This document shows positions 12,601-23,311 of a DNA stretch of 64,000 nt, one piece after another. The DNA lies in NCBI GenBank assembly GCA_028826165.1, contig JAPDFW010000005.1, positions 36,418-100,417 of the forward strand, given 5' to 3'. Each line of letters begins with the position of its first letter. The stretch's first letter is position 1. The position numbers were made by a program, and so were the translations under genes. The notes beneath the pieces are model-generated. The model was given only the letters and a program-made list of their open reading frames with translations. It was not told the origin of the DNA and did no database searches. The stretch is from Anaeramoeba ignava (lineage: Eukaryota > Metamonada > Anaeramoebidae).

Positions 12601-14149
12601 TTTTATACCATCCAAATGTTGTTGTTCATTTCAAGAAAATCAACCATTTAAAACCAATGATTGAGTTGATATCCACAAGTTCGGATGCCTCAATTACTGT
12701 TGTTGGTCTTCAATATTTATACAAGATCCTGACTATGGACCAAAAAGAGGATCGCAGAATCCAAAGAGGCGAATCTTCTTCTCGTCCTTTTGAAAAGGAT
12801 TCTGTTAAAAAAATTGCTAAGGATGTTAAGGCTTTTGCTGATTTTTTTGATAAGAATGCTTTGTTTGTTAAGATTCATATGATTTATATGAATTTTCAAG
12901 ATAAAGCTGGTATTAAATATGGTGGCAAAAAATTTATTGTAATTTTTATCCAATTCAATTTGGAAATTTTAAATATAAACATATTTAAATAAATATAAAT
13001 ATAAATATAAATATTTAAAATAAATATAAATATAAATATTTAAATAAATATAAATATAAATATTTAAATAAATATAAATATAAATATTTAAATAAATATA
13101 AATATAAATATTTAAATAAATATAAATATAAATATAAATAAATAAAATACAAAATATTTAAAATAAATATAAATATAAATATTTTTAAATATAAATATAA
13201 AATATTTAAATAAAATAAAAATATTTAAATAAATAAAAATAAATATAAATATAAATATTTAAATAAATATAAATATAAATAAATATAAATATTTAATTTA
13301 AAATTTAAAATAAAAATATATAAATAAAAATATAAATATTTTAAATAAATATAAATATAAATATTTAAATAAACATAAATAAATATAAAACATTTCAAAA
13401 TTTAAATATAAATAAATTTAAATAAATATAAATATAAAATATTTAAAATAAAATATAAATATAAATATTTAAATAAATATAAAATATAAATATTTAAAAT
13501 AAACATAAAAAATAAATATAAAAATAAATATAAAATAAACATAAAAATAAATAAATATATAAATAAATATAAAATATAAATATTTAAAATAAACATAAAA
13601 AATAAATATAAAAATAAATATAAAATAAACATAAAAATAAATAAATATAAAAATAAATATAAAAACAAAAATATAAATATTTAAACAAAATAAAAAAATA
13701 TAAATAAAAAAAAAATAAATTATAAATATTAAAATATTTAAATAAATATAAATATAAATATTTAAATAAATATAAATATAAATATTTAAATAAATATAAA
13801 TATAAATATTTAAATAAATATAAATAAATATTTAAATAAATATAAATATTTAAATAAATATTTAAATATAAATATAAATATTTAAATAAATATAAATATA
13901 AATATTTAAATAAATATAAATATAAATATTTAAATAAATATTTAAATATAAATATAAATAAATTTGAATTAGAATTTAGCAAAAGTTTATGAAGCAATTA
14001 TGACAAATCCTTCTTGCTCAAAAATTGCTCAAACTGGATTAAAGAAATCAGATTACAAAGAAGGTATGGAACTAATTCATTCATTTTTCGGAATTGATGA
14101 AAAACAAAAAAAATCCAAAAAATCTGGAAAAAGAGGTCATAGAAAATGA
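6650..14149 (+). CDS. Large alpha-helical protein of unknown function, 12 exons
   Basis: I do not recognise this family. Twelve exons (6650-6764, 6940-7388, 8205-8429, 8498-8615, 8956-9122, 9208-9834, 10089-10265, 10365-10622, 11120-11299, 11410-11706, 11847-12938, 13973-14149) join in phase to about 1,293 aa. Seen in the protein: a basic N-terminus; a Ser/Thr-rich linker in exon 3; a charged coiled-coil-like stretch in exon 6; and a long helical second half, best seen in exon 11, that reads like an armadillo/HEAT-type solenoid. Two places look like a repeated short module: [17 protein letters not shown] in exon 2 and [17 protein letters not shown] across exons 4-5. The C-terminus is basic ([13 protein letters not shown]). 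There is no signal peptide or membrane segment. Exons 2 and 11 use more C- and G-ending codons than the others. The exon 9-10 junction (11299/11410) is the least certain. Confidence 0.65.
7389..8204. repeat. Intron array of AAAATT and ATTCATTTATAAAATT words
   Basis: The second intron of the 12-exon gene consists almost wholly of AAAATT hexamers punctuated by AATTCATTTATAAAATT. The introns at 9835-10088 and 10623-11119 are of the same kind; the latter is a long, nearly pure AAAATT run. Confidence 0.85.
10640..11100. repeat. Nearly pure AAAATT hexamer array (intron 8 of the 12-exon gene)
   Basis: About 65 consecutive AAAATT units with a few AAAATC variants. The array leaves the reading frames open on both strands, which creates long but meaningless KLKLKL and NFNFNF open frames. 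Confidence 0.9.
11707..11846. repeat. Nonamer TTTAATAAT array (intron 10 of the 12-exon gene)
   Basis: About a dozen tandem copies of TTTAATAAT follow the donor GTAAAT at 11707 and end at the acceptor ATAG before 11847. Confidence 0.85.
12939..13972. repeat. AAATAAATATAAATAT intron array
   Basis: The last intron of the 12-exon gene is about 1 kb of TAAATAAATATAAATATT words of variable length, with a higher-order duplication around 13500-13640. It ends at an AG acceptor at 13971-13972. Confidence 0.8.
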
Positions 14150-14477
14150 TTTACTTTACAATTTCTACTTTTTACTTTTCAATTTCTACTTTTTACTTTT
14201 CAATTTGAATTCTTTCTTTTTTGATATTCAAGTTTAACTCCATTTTTTTCTTTTTTTCTTTTCTTTTTTCTTTTAAAATGATTTGTGAAAATTGTTGATT
14301 TTTTTTTATTCCACTTTTTCCTTTTTTCTTTTTCTTTTTCTTTCTTCTTTTTTTTTTTTGACATTTTGGAAAAGAAAAAAATCAACAATTAATTCAAAAT
14401 AAAAAAATAAAAAAATAATTTTTTTTTTCATTTTCATTTTCATTTTCATTTTTTTCATTTTTTTTCATTTTTAAATT
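14150..14477. other. Low-complexity spacer, no gene seen
   Basis: The stretch holds CTTTTT and CATTTT tracts between two plus-strand genes. A Lys-rich open frame on the minus strand (14200-14388) is just the complement of poly-T/CTTT runs and shows no similarity I recognise. Confidence 0.6.
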
Positions 14478-16350
14478 ATGTCAGAAGTAAATTAAAATTT
14501 AATCAAAATTTAATCAAAATCTTTTTTAAATTAAAATCACAATCAAAATTAAAATCAAAAAATTTCTAGAAAGAAACAAATCAAAAAGAAGAAACAAATC
14601 AAAAAGAAGAAAAAACAAATCAAATTCATCCAAGTCATAAAGAAATGTTAAAAAAAGTCACTTTAAATATTTCTGAGCAAGAAAAACCATCTAAAAGGAA
14701 AATTCAAGGAGTAAAACCACAATTACAATGGTTAAATTATCAACCTCAAAATTTACCTGTATTTATTAAAATTTAAAATTAAAAAATTAAAAATTAAAAA
14801 TTAAAATTAAAAATTAAAAATTAAAAAATTTTTTTAAAGAAATATCAAAAATATTCATCAGATGAAATTGCTAAACATAATAAACCAAGTGATTGTTGGA
14901 TTATTTTAAAAGGATTTGTTTATGATGTAACTGAATATGCAGCTTATCATCCTGGAGGAACACAATTAATTTATAAATATTCAGGAAAAGATGCAACTTC
15001 AATGTTCCGTAATTTAAATCAATTTATTATTATTAAATTAATTTATTAATATTAAATCAATTTATTAATATTTAATTAATTTATTATTATTTAATTAATT
15101 TATTAATATTTAATCAATTTATTAATATTTAATCAATTTATTAATATTTAATCAATTTATTAATATTTAATCAATTTATTAATATTAAATTAATTTATTA
15201 ATATTTAATCAATTTATTAATATTTAATTAATTTATTAATATTTAATCAATTTATTATTATTTAATCAATTTATTAATATTAAATCAATTTATTAATATT
15301 TAATTAATTTATTATTATTTAATCAATTTATTAATATTTAATTAATTTATTAATATTTAATTAATTTATTATTATTTAATCAATTTATTATTATTTAATT
15401 AATTTATTAATATTTAATTAATTTATTATTATTTAATCAATTTATTAATATTTAATCAATTTATTAATATTTAATCAATTTATTGATATTTAAATCAATT
15501 TATTAATATTTAATCAATTTATTAATATTTAATTAATTTATTAATATTAAATTAATTTATTAATATTTAATCAATTTATTAATATTAAATTAATTTATTA
15601 ATATTTAATTTATTTATTAATATTTAATTAATTTATTATTAATTAATTTATTAATATTTAATTTATTTATTAATATTTAATCAATTTATTATTATTTTAA
15701 ACTAATTTATTTATTAATATTTAATCAATTTATTATTTAATCAATTTATTAATATTTAATTTATTTATTAATATTTAATCAATTTATTAATATTTAATCA
15801 ATTTATTAATATTTAATCAATTTATTAATATTTAATCAATTTATTATTATTTAATTAAATTTATTAATATTTAATTAATTTATTAATATTAAATCAATTT
15901 ATTAATATTAAATCAATTTATTAATATTTAATCAATTTATTATTATTTAATTAATTTATTATTATTTAATCAATTTATTAATATTTATTATTATTTAATC
16001 AATTTATTAATATTTAATCAATTTATTAATATTTAATCAATTTATTAATATTTAATTAATTTATTAATATTAAATTAATTAAATATTATTTAATCAATTT
16101 ATTAATATTAAATCAATTTATTAATATTTAATCAATTTATTAATATTTAATCAATTTATTAATATTTAATTTATTTATTAATATTTAATCAATTTATTAA
16201 TATTTAATCAATTTATTATTATTTAATCAATTTATTAATATTTAATTAATTTATTATTATTTAATTAAATTTTATTTAGAAAAAATTCATGGTTATGTTA
16301 GTATTGATGCTTTACTTAAAAAAGTTTTAATTGGTGAAGTTTTAAAATAA
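14478..16350 (+). CDS. Cytochrome b5 domain protein, NCB5OR-type heme domain
   Basis: Four exons (14478-14486, 14570-14758, 14840-15008, 16280-16350) give 145 aa. The heme domain starts near residue 70 with YSSDEIAKHNKPSDCWIILKG and has the axial-ligand motif HPGG (His about 103). The second ligand is in KIHGYV (His about 126), followed by a short tail ending LIGEVLK. The spacing and the H-x-[WY]-V-x-[YI] region match the cytochrome b5 domain of cytochrome b5 reductase 4 (NCB5OR) better than microsomal b5. There is no flavin or NADH domain and no membrane tail, so it is probably a small soluble electron carrier. The N-terminal 65 residues are Lys/Glu-rich with PQLQWLNYQP just before the domain, as NCB5OR proteins also have a Trp-containing N-terminal segment. 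The 9-nt first exon (ATG TCA GAA) is inferred and the least certain part. Confidence 0.85.
15009..16279. repeat. ~19-bp AT-only minisatellite filling a cytochrome b5 intron
   Basis: Some 1.27 kb of tandem AATCAATTTATTAATATTT and close variants (AATTAATTTATT...) lie exactly between the donor C|GTAATT and the acceptor TTTAG. It makes the intron longer than the coding sequence of the gene. Confidence 0.9.
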
Positions 16351-16419
16351 TTCAAAAATTTAATTTGTTTTCTTTTCTTCTTTTTTTTTCAAAATAAAAT
16401 TCCAAATTAAAATTCCAAA

Positions 16420-18861
16420 TTATTTTTTATCTTTATTTTCATTTTCATTTTCATTTTCATTTTCATCAAAAACAAAATATTGTTTAAGAATATGAGCAGA
16501 TTTTTGAGAAATAGTTTTATTTTTATGATTTTGAAGGAATTGAATTTTATTAAAACCACCAAATTCTTCAATAGGAATTAAATAAGGATTTTGGTCTAAA
16601 TCTTTTTCAATAAAAACTTGATTTCCAATAAATAAAATTTTTGAGATTGAATCCAAACTAAGAATAATAGTTGAAATATCATCAAGATCTAACATTTCAC
16701 ATAAAGGTTCAATATAACCTTCATAAATCAATAGAAAAATATCTTCATTTTCTCCTTGAAATGCTATATTTGCTAAACACCATGAAGCATCAATTCTAAC
16801 ACTATATTCATCTTGTTTTAAGATTTTAATAAGAATTGGTACCATTCCATAATTTACTACTTCTCTCATTTGATGAAATGAACCTCCTGTTATATTTGAG
16901 ATTATCCAACAAGCTTCTTTTCTAAATTTTTTAATTATTAATATTAATTTTAATTTTATCCGATTTTAATTTTAATTTTAATTTTAATTTTAATTTTAAT
17001 TTCAATTTTAACTCTAATTTTAATTTTATAAATGAATTTTATATTTTAATTTTATAAATGAATTTTATATTTTAATTTTATAAATGAATTTTAATTTTAA
17101 TTTACAAACCTAATCATTTCTCGACTACTAAAAAGTAAAGACTTTAATTGATTTAATATTCCTAAATCAAGAAGATATTGAGTTTGTTCTTCATATCCTG
17201 TAATGATATTTCCAATTATTTTTAAAGCTGGTGTTGAAATTCTAGAATTTGGATGACTTTTTTTAAAAAGAAAAAAAAATAAACTTATTTATTTTAAAAA
17301 AAACAAACAAAATAAAATTTACTCAAGAAAATTTATAATTTTAGGACAAATATTTAAATCAATAATTTCTTGAAGATTATCTATTGAATCTTCTGATAAA
17401 TTTGAAATTATCCAACAAGTATTTGCAATAATTTCTAAATCATCAAAACTAAGTAAGTTTTCAACAATTTGAAAAAAAGGTAAAAACTTTATTTTTTTAA
17501 AAATTTTAAAAATCGGAAAAAAATTTTTTAAAATCGGAAAAAAATTTTTCAATTAAAATTTAATTTAAAATTTTTTAAATATTTTAAACTTTTTAAAAAT
17601 ACAAACATATTCAAAATCTGGAGATGGTTTTCTTGTTGTTAAATTCAAAATAAATAAAGTTACACAATTTATCATTTTAAAATCATTCACTTGATTTAAA
17701 AAATTTATAATTTTGTTAATAATATCAAATGATAAAATAAAATCACGATATTCAATATTTTCAAAAGAAATATTATTTAATAATAAAATAATCTAAAAAA
17801 TAAATAATAAATAAATAAATAATAAATACATTTATTTAATTTTATTTGTTTTTATTTGTTTTTATTTTTTATTTTTTTTTTTACTTGTTCTTGAATTTTT
17901 GAATTATTAAAATCTAAAGAATTAAATAATTCAATTAAAGTTTTTATTCCATCATTTTCAACAACAGAATGAATTGATTTATCAGAATAATTTGTGATTT
18001 TTGTTAAAATAGAAAGGATTTCAAACTAAAATAATTTTAAATTTTATATTTAAAATTTTAAATTTTAAATTTTAATTTTAATTTTAATTTTATAAATGAA
18101 TTTTAATTTACTCGAATATCTAAATTTGAATTATTTAATAAATGAACTAATAAAGGAACTTTCCCTGATTCAAATAAAAATTCAACTGATTTTCTTGAAT
18201 CCAAATCATTTTTTAATTCTTTTAAAAATTGAAGTAAATTTTGATCATCAAATTGATTAATTTTATCAAAATTTTGAATCATTTGAATCAACTTTTTTTT
18301 TTTAAGAAAAATATAAATTTTGATTTTGATTTTGATTTAAATTTTTGATTTTGATTTTGATTTTGATTTGAATTTTTGATTTTGATTTGAATTTTTGATT
18401 TTGATTTAAATTTAAATTTTGATTTTGATTTAAATTTGAATTTTGATTTTGATTTAAATTTGAATTTTGATTTTGATTTTGATTTAAATTTGAATTTTGA
18501 TTTGAATTTTGATTTTGATTTAAATTTAAATTTTGATTTTGATTTAAATTTAAATTTAAATTTTGATTTTGATTTAAATTTGAATTTTGAATTTTGATTT
18601 AAATTTAAATTTTGATTTTGATTTAAATTTGAATTTTGATTTTGATTTAAATTTGAATTTTGATTCAAAACTTAATACAGTTTCTGGAATTTTTGTTTTT
18701 TCATCTTCTTGAATTAAACTTCTTTTATTCATAATTAAATATTCTTTTTTATTTTTACTAATTTTAATTGTAATTTCATGTCTTTTATTTTTAGCTTCTT
18801 TTAAATCAATTCTTTTTTTATTATTTCTAACTCTTTCTTTAATTCTTTTTTGATAACTCAT
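16420..18861 (-). CDS. Importin alpha (karyopherin alpha)
   Basis: Nuclear import adaptor that binds classical nuclear localisation signals and importin beta. Seven exons (18679-18861, 18112-18291, 17885-18025, 17607-17792, 17323-17486, 17110-17256, 16420-16921) give 500 aa, a usual family length. Residues 1-50 are the importin-beta-binding domain (RIKERVRNNKKRIDLKEAK... KNKRHEI). Armadillo repeats follow, with family hallmarks such as NTCWIISNLSE, IIGNIITGYEEQTQYLLDLG and KEACWIISNITGG, then WCLANIAFQG. The Trp-Asn array that binds signals is degenerate in the first repeats (no clear W-x-x-x-N before residue 230). The C-terminus is an acidic ENENENENKDKK tail encoded by a hexamer repeat. It is convergent with the cytochrome b5 gene, only 69 bp away. 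Very confident in the family; exon edges are by frame. Confidence 0.92.
18292..18678. repeat. TTTTGATTTAAATTTGAA intron array (importin alpha intron 1)
   Basis: Tandem ATTTTGATTTTGATTTAAATTTGA words lie between the IBB-encoding exon and exon 2 on the minus strand. They produce spurious SKFKFKSK open frames. Confidence 0.8.
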
Positions 18862-18943
18862 TTTATAAAAAAAATGAAAAAATGAAAAAATGAAAAAATG
18901 AAAAAAAAATTTTATTAATTTTTTCTTTTAAAAAAAATTTTGA

Positions 18944-19280
18944 TTAAAAAATTCTTTTTGATTTTTTGAATTTTGATTTTGATTTTGATTTTGGATGAAA
19001 TGTTCTTAGATTTTGTCTATATTGTTGTTCTTGAATTGCATATTCTAAATGATTTTCATTTTTTTTATTAATACTAAAATCCAAAAGAAAATCAGCAAGA
19101 TTATCAATTGATTTTTCATCTTTTTCAGAAATTTCATCATGTTTTATAAATTCGGGATTTAATCTTCCAAGACGAGCTCTATTACCTCCAGTTGCATAAT
19201 GAGGAATATTTGCTTTTTTATTTCTGATCCAAACATGTTTTGTAACTTTTTTTGGATTTGATTCTTTTATTTCTTGTTTG

Positions 19281-19322
<42 letters not shown>

Positions 19323-20625
19323 GGTTTGGAATATAAATTTGGTGTTGAATCCCAATTATATTCTTTATTATTTTCTACAGGAACTAGATAAATTTTTGAA
19401 TCCCAAAGATCTTCTTCTTTGTAATTATTTGAATTTGAATTTGAATTTGAATTTGAATTTGAATTTGAATTTGAATTTGAATTTGAATTTGAATTTGAAT
19501 TTGAATTTGAATTTGAATTTGAATTTGAATTTGAATTTGAATTTGAATTTGAATTTGAATTTGAATTTGAATTTGAATTTGAATTTGAATTTGAATTTGA
19601 ATTTGAATTTGAATTTGAATTTGAATTTGAATTTGAATCCCAATCGTTTATATTTGAATTTCTATTTAAATTTAAATTTGAATTTGAATTTGAATCCCAA
19701 TCGTTTATATTTGAATTTCTATTTAAATTTAAATTTGAATTGAAATGAATTTTGAATTTGAATCCCAATCGTTTTATGAATTTGAATTTCTATTTGAAAA
19801 TTTAAATTTAAATTTGAATTTGAATCCCAATCATTTATATTTGAATTTCTATTTGAATATGAATTTGAATTTGAATTTGAATTTGAATTTGAATTTGAAT
19901 TTTGAATTTGAATTTCTATTTAAATTTGAATTTGAATCCCAATCATTTCTATTTGAATTTGAATATGAATTTGAATTTGAATTTGAATTTGAATTTGAAT
20001 TTTAATTGAATTTGAATATGAATTTGAATATGAATTTGAATTTGAATTTGAATTTGAATTTGAATTTCTATTTAAATTTGAATCCCAATCATTTCTATTT
20101 AAATTTAAATTTGAATTTGAATTTGAATTTGAATTTGAAGAATTTGGTTTATTTTGATATTTGAATTTGATTTGAATTTGAATCCCAATCATTTCTATTT
20201 GAATTTGAATTTGAATTTCTATTTAAATTTGAATCCCAATTATTTCTATTTAAATTTAAATTTGAATTTGAATTTGAATCCCAATCGTTTATATTTGAAT
20301 ATGAATTTGAATATGAATTTGAATATGAATTTAAATTTGAATTTGAATTTGAATCCCAATCGTTTATATTTGAATATGAATTTGAATTTGAATATGAATA
20401 TGAATTTGAATATGAATTGAAATTGGAATCCCAATTATTTCTATTTGAATTTGAATATGAATTGGAATTGGAATTTGTTTGTGGTTTTGATTTTCCGATT
20501 GGGACTGAATTAGCGCTTGAAATAACAAATTTTCTGTTATTGAATTCTTTTATATTTTGTTGATTTTTTGAAAATGATTTTGTTTTTTGAGAATATTCGT
20601 TGTATTGATTTTTTCGGTAACTCAT
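18944..20625 (-). pseudogene. Asn/Ser-rich low-complexity protein, copy A (frame broken in the repeat)
   Basis: First of three tandem paralogues. The N-terminal ~45 residues (MSYRKNQYNEYSQKTKSFSK onward) and the C-terminal ~110 residues (YATGGNRARLGRLNPEFIKH through FHPKSKSKSKFKKSKRIF) match copy B closely. In between, the NSNSNS repeat encoded by the hexamer TTTGAA (minus-strand AAATTC) changes frame several times between about 19740 and 20170. The open stretches are therefore 20625-20149, a middle segment in another frame, and 19768-18944. The central conserved blocks of copies B and C (SITLKKGGFW, the FFPSRDD region) are missing. It may be a decayed copy, or unresolved repeat-length errors in the assembly may split an intact gene. 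It ends 82 bp from the importin alpha start. Confidence 0.6.
19430..19640. repeat. Pure TTTGAA hexamer array inside copy A
   Basis: About 35 uninterrupted TTTGAA units. The minus strand encodes Asn-Ser in one frame, Ile-Gln in the second and Phe-Lys in the third; none contains a stop. Confidence 0.9.
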
Positions 20626-20930
20626 TTAAGCAAACAAAGGAAAAAAAAATGAAAAAATGGAAAAATGAAAAAAATGAAAAAAATGAAAAAAATGAAAAAA
20701 ATGAAAAATAAAAAGAAATGAATGAAATGGAGATTTATTGAAATTGATTTTGAAATTGATTTTGATTTTGAAATTGGAAATTATTTGAAATTGATTTTGA
20801 AATTGAAATTGAAATTGAAATTGAAATTGATTTTGATATTGATTTTGATATTGATTTTGATTTTGAAATGGAAATTGAAATTGATTTTGATTTTGAAAAT
20901 TATTTGAATTGAGAACGATTAAAATTTTGA
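20626..20930. repeat. Duplicated spacer between copies A and B
   Basis: The spacer starts with AAACAAAGGAAAAAAAAATG and continues with GAAATGGAGATTTATTGA and ATTGATTTTGAAATTG repeats. The spacer between copies B and C (22923-23311) has the same order and near-identical sequence, so the duplicated unit includes the spacer as well as the gene. Confidence 0.85.
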
Positions 20931-22922
20931 TTAAAAAATTCTTTTTGATTTTTTGAATTTTGATTTTGATTTTGATTTTGGATGAAATGCTCTTAGATTT
21001 TGTCTATATTGTTGTTCTTGAATTGCATATTCTAATTGATCATCATTTTTTTTATTAATACTAAAATCCAAAAGAAAATCAGCGAGATTATCAATTGGTT
21101 TTTCATCTTTTTCAGAAATTTCATCATGTTTTATAGATTCGGGATTTAATCTTCCAAGTTGAGTTTTATTAGTTCCAGTTGCATAACGAGGTGGTTTTAT
21201 TCTCATTCCAAAATAACCATCTTTTGATTTTGATTTTGATCTTGAATATGAATTTGAATATGAATTTGAATATGAATTTGAATTTGAATTTGTTTTCCAA
21301 TTATCATTTTGTTTTGTATTTTGATTTGAATCCCAATCATCATCTTGATTTTGATTTTGATTTTGATTTGAATTTTGATTTTGATTTTTATTCCAATTAT
21401 CATTTTGTTTTTGATTTGAATCCCAATCATCATCATTATCTTGATTTGAATTTTGATTTGAATTTTGATTTTGATTTGAATTTGAATTTTGATTCCAATC
21501 ATCATTTTGTTTTGAATTTTGATTCCAATTATGATCATTATCTTGATTTGAATTTTGATTTGAATCCCAATTATCATTTTGATTTGAATTTTGATTTGAA
21601 TTTGAATTTGAATTTGAATTTAAATTTGAATTTGAATCCCAATTATCATCTGGATTTGAATTTGAATTTGAATTTGAATTTGAATTTGATTTATTTTCTA
21701 TTTGAATTGGATTTTTTTTTGAATCCATCATCATCATCTTCTTCTTTTGAATTATTTGGATTTGAATATGATTTTGATTTGAATTTGAATTTGAATTTGA
21801 ATTTGAATTTGATTTTGAATTTGAATCCCAATCATTTCTATTTGAATTTTGATTTTGATTCCAATTATTTCTTTGTCTATTTGAATTTGGATTTTTATTC
21901 GAATCAAATCTTGGTCTTGTTTGGAATTTATTTGTTTTCCATTTTCGATTCGGAATTGTAGAGTCATCTCTTGAAGGGAAAAATCTACTTAAACCAGACT
22001 TAAAAGATTCTTTGTTACTTTTGTTTGATTTTGGATTTACTTTGACAATAATTGTTTCTCCATCAAATTGACGATTAGATTGTGAGTTTTGATATTCATT
22101 TTGATTTTCATTTTGATTTTGAATTTGATTTTGATATTGATTTTGATTTTGATATTGATTTTGATTTGAATCCCAATCATCATTTTGTTTTGGATTTTGA
22201 TTTGAATCCCAATCATCATTTTGATTTTGATTTTGATTTTGATTTTGATTTTGATTTTGATTTTGAATTTGAATTTGATTTTGATTTTGATTTTGAATTT
22301 GATTTTGATTTTGATTTTGATTTTGATTTTGATTTTGATTTTGATTTTGATTTTGATTTGAATTTTGATTTGAATTTGAATTTGAACTCCAAAAACCACC
22401 TTTTTTAAGTGTTATTGATTTTGTTTTAGTTTCACTTTGAGACTCATTTTGTTTTTCATTTTGTTTTTCATTTTGTTTTTCAATTATTTGATTTTGTTGA
22501 TTTTGATTTTGTTGATTTTGAGCTTTGAATTGTTCTATTGATAAACTATTTGAATTTGAATTTGAATTTGAATTTGAATTTCTATTTGAATTTGAAGATA
22601 AATTTGATTTATTTTCTACAGGAATTGAATAAATTTTTGAATCCCAAAGATCTTCTTCTTTGTAATTATTTGAATTTGAATTTGAATTTAAATTTGAATC
22701 CCAATTATTTCTATTTGAATTTGAATACCAATCATTTCTATTTGAATTTGAATATGAATTGGAATTGGAATTTGTTTGTGGTTTTGATTTTCCGATTGGG
22801 ACTGAATTAGCGCTTGAAATAACAAATTTTCTGTTATTGAATTCTTTTATATTTTGTTGATTTTTTGAAAATGATTTTATTTTTTGAGAATATTCGTTGT
22901 ATTGATTTCTTCGGTAACTCAT
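20931..22922 (-). CDS. Asn/Gln/Ser-rich Trp-dotted low-complexity protein, copy B
   Basis: Single-exon frame of 663 aa; I do not recognise a named family. N-terminal block (MSYRRNQYNEYSQKIKSFSK... VISSANSVPIGKSKPQ), then LSIEQFKAQNQQNQ, SITLKKGGFWSSNS, and a conserved block SNRQFDGETIIVKVNPK leading to LSRFFPSRDDSTIPNRKWK. A long NQ/NS-rich region follows with some ten NDDWDSNQN-type Trp motifs. The C-terminal block is YATGTNKTQLGRLNPESIKH, DEISEKDEKPIDNLADFLLD and YAIQEQQYRQNLR, ending in a Lys/Ser-rich tail. Composition is prion-like and disordered; Trp in a polar linker is the only regular feature. A stretch near residue 385 (IIQKKKMMMMDSKKN) looks like a locally shifted frame of the KEEDLWDSK motif. 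Flanks are duplicated together with the gene. The start Met matches copy A. Function unknown. Confidence 0.8.
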   Translation of the reverse strand: MSYRRNQYNEYSQKIKSFSKNQQNIKEFNNRKFVISSANSVPIGKSKPQTNSNSNSYSNSNRNDWYSNSNRNNWDSNLNSNSNSNNYKEEDLWDSKIYSIPVENKSNLSSNSNRNSNSNSNSNSNSLSIEQFKAQNQQNQNQQNQIIEKQNEKQNEKQNESQSETKTKSITLKKGGFWSSNSNSNQNSNQNQNQNQNQNQNQNQNQNQIQNQNQNQIQIQNQNQNQNQNQNQNQNDDWDSNQNPKQNDDWDSNQNQYQNQNQYQNQIQNQNENQNEYQNSQSNRQFDGETIIVKVNPKSNKSNKESFKSGLSRFFPSRDDSTIPNRKWKTNKFQTRPRFDSNKNPNSNRQRNNWNQNQNSNRNDWDSNSKSNSNSNSNSNSNQNHIQIQIIQKKKMMMMDSKKNPIQIENKSNSNSNSNSNSNPDDNWDSNSNLNSNSNSNSNQNSNQNDNWDSNQNSNQDNDHNWNQNSKQNDDWNQNSNSNQNQNSNQNSNQDNDDDWDSNQKQNDNWNKNQNQNSNQNQNQNQDDDWDSNQNTKQNDNWKTNSNSNSYSNSYSNSYSRSKSKSKDGYFGMRIKPPRYATGTNKTQLGRLNPESIKHDEISEKDEKPIDNLADFLLDFSINKKNDDQLEYAIQEQQYRQNLRAFHPKSKSKSKFKKSKRIF

Positions 22923-23311
22923 TTAAACAAACAAAGGAAAAAAAAATGAAAAAATGGAAAAATGAAAAAATGAAAAAAATGGAAAAATGAAAAATAAAAA
23001 GAAATGAATGAAATGGAGATTTATTGATATTGATTTTGAAATTGATTTTGATTTTGAAATTGGAAATTATTTGAAATTGATTTTGAAATTGAAATTGAAA
23101 TTGATTTTAAAATTGATTTTGATATTGATTTTGATTTTGAAATGGAAATTGAAATTGATTTTGATATTGAAATTGATTTTGAAATTGAAATTGAAATTGA
23201 AATTGATTTTGAAATTGATTTTGAAATTGAAATTGAAATTGGAATTGAAATTGATTTTGAAATTGATTTTGAAATTGAAATTGATTTTGATATTGAAATT
23301 GATATTGAAAA
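22923..23311. repeat. Duplicated spacer between copies B and C
   Basis: Same sequence order as the spacer at 20626-20930, with a longer run of ATTGAAATTGATTTTGAA units. It holds no gene that I can support; the open frames in it are repeat translations. Confidence 0.85.

Noticed and set aside
14200-14388. Lys-rich 62-codon frame on the minus strand
   Set aside because: It is the complement of CTTT/TTTTTC tracts in a spacer and resembles no ribosomal or other small basic protein I know.
19339-19743. LNLNLN frames on the plus strand opposite the NQ-rich genes
   Set aside because: They are antisense readings of the TTTGAA repeat; the conserved blocks are on the minus strand.
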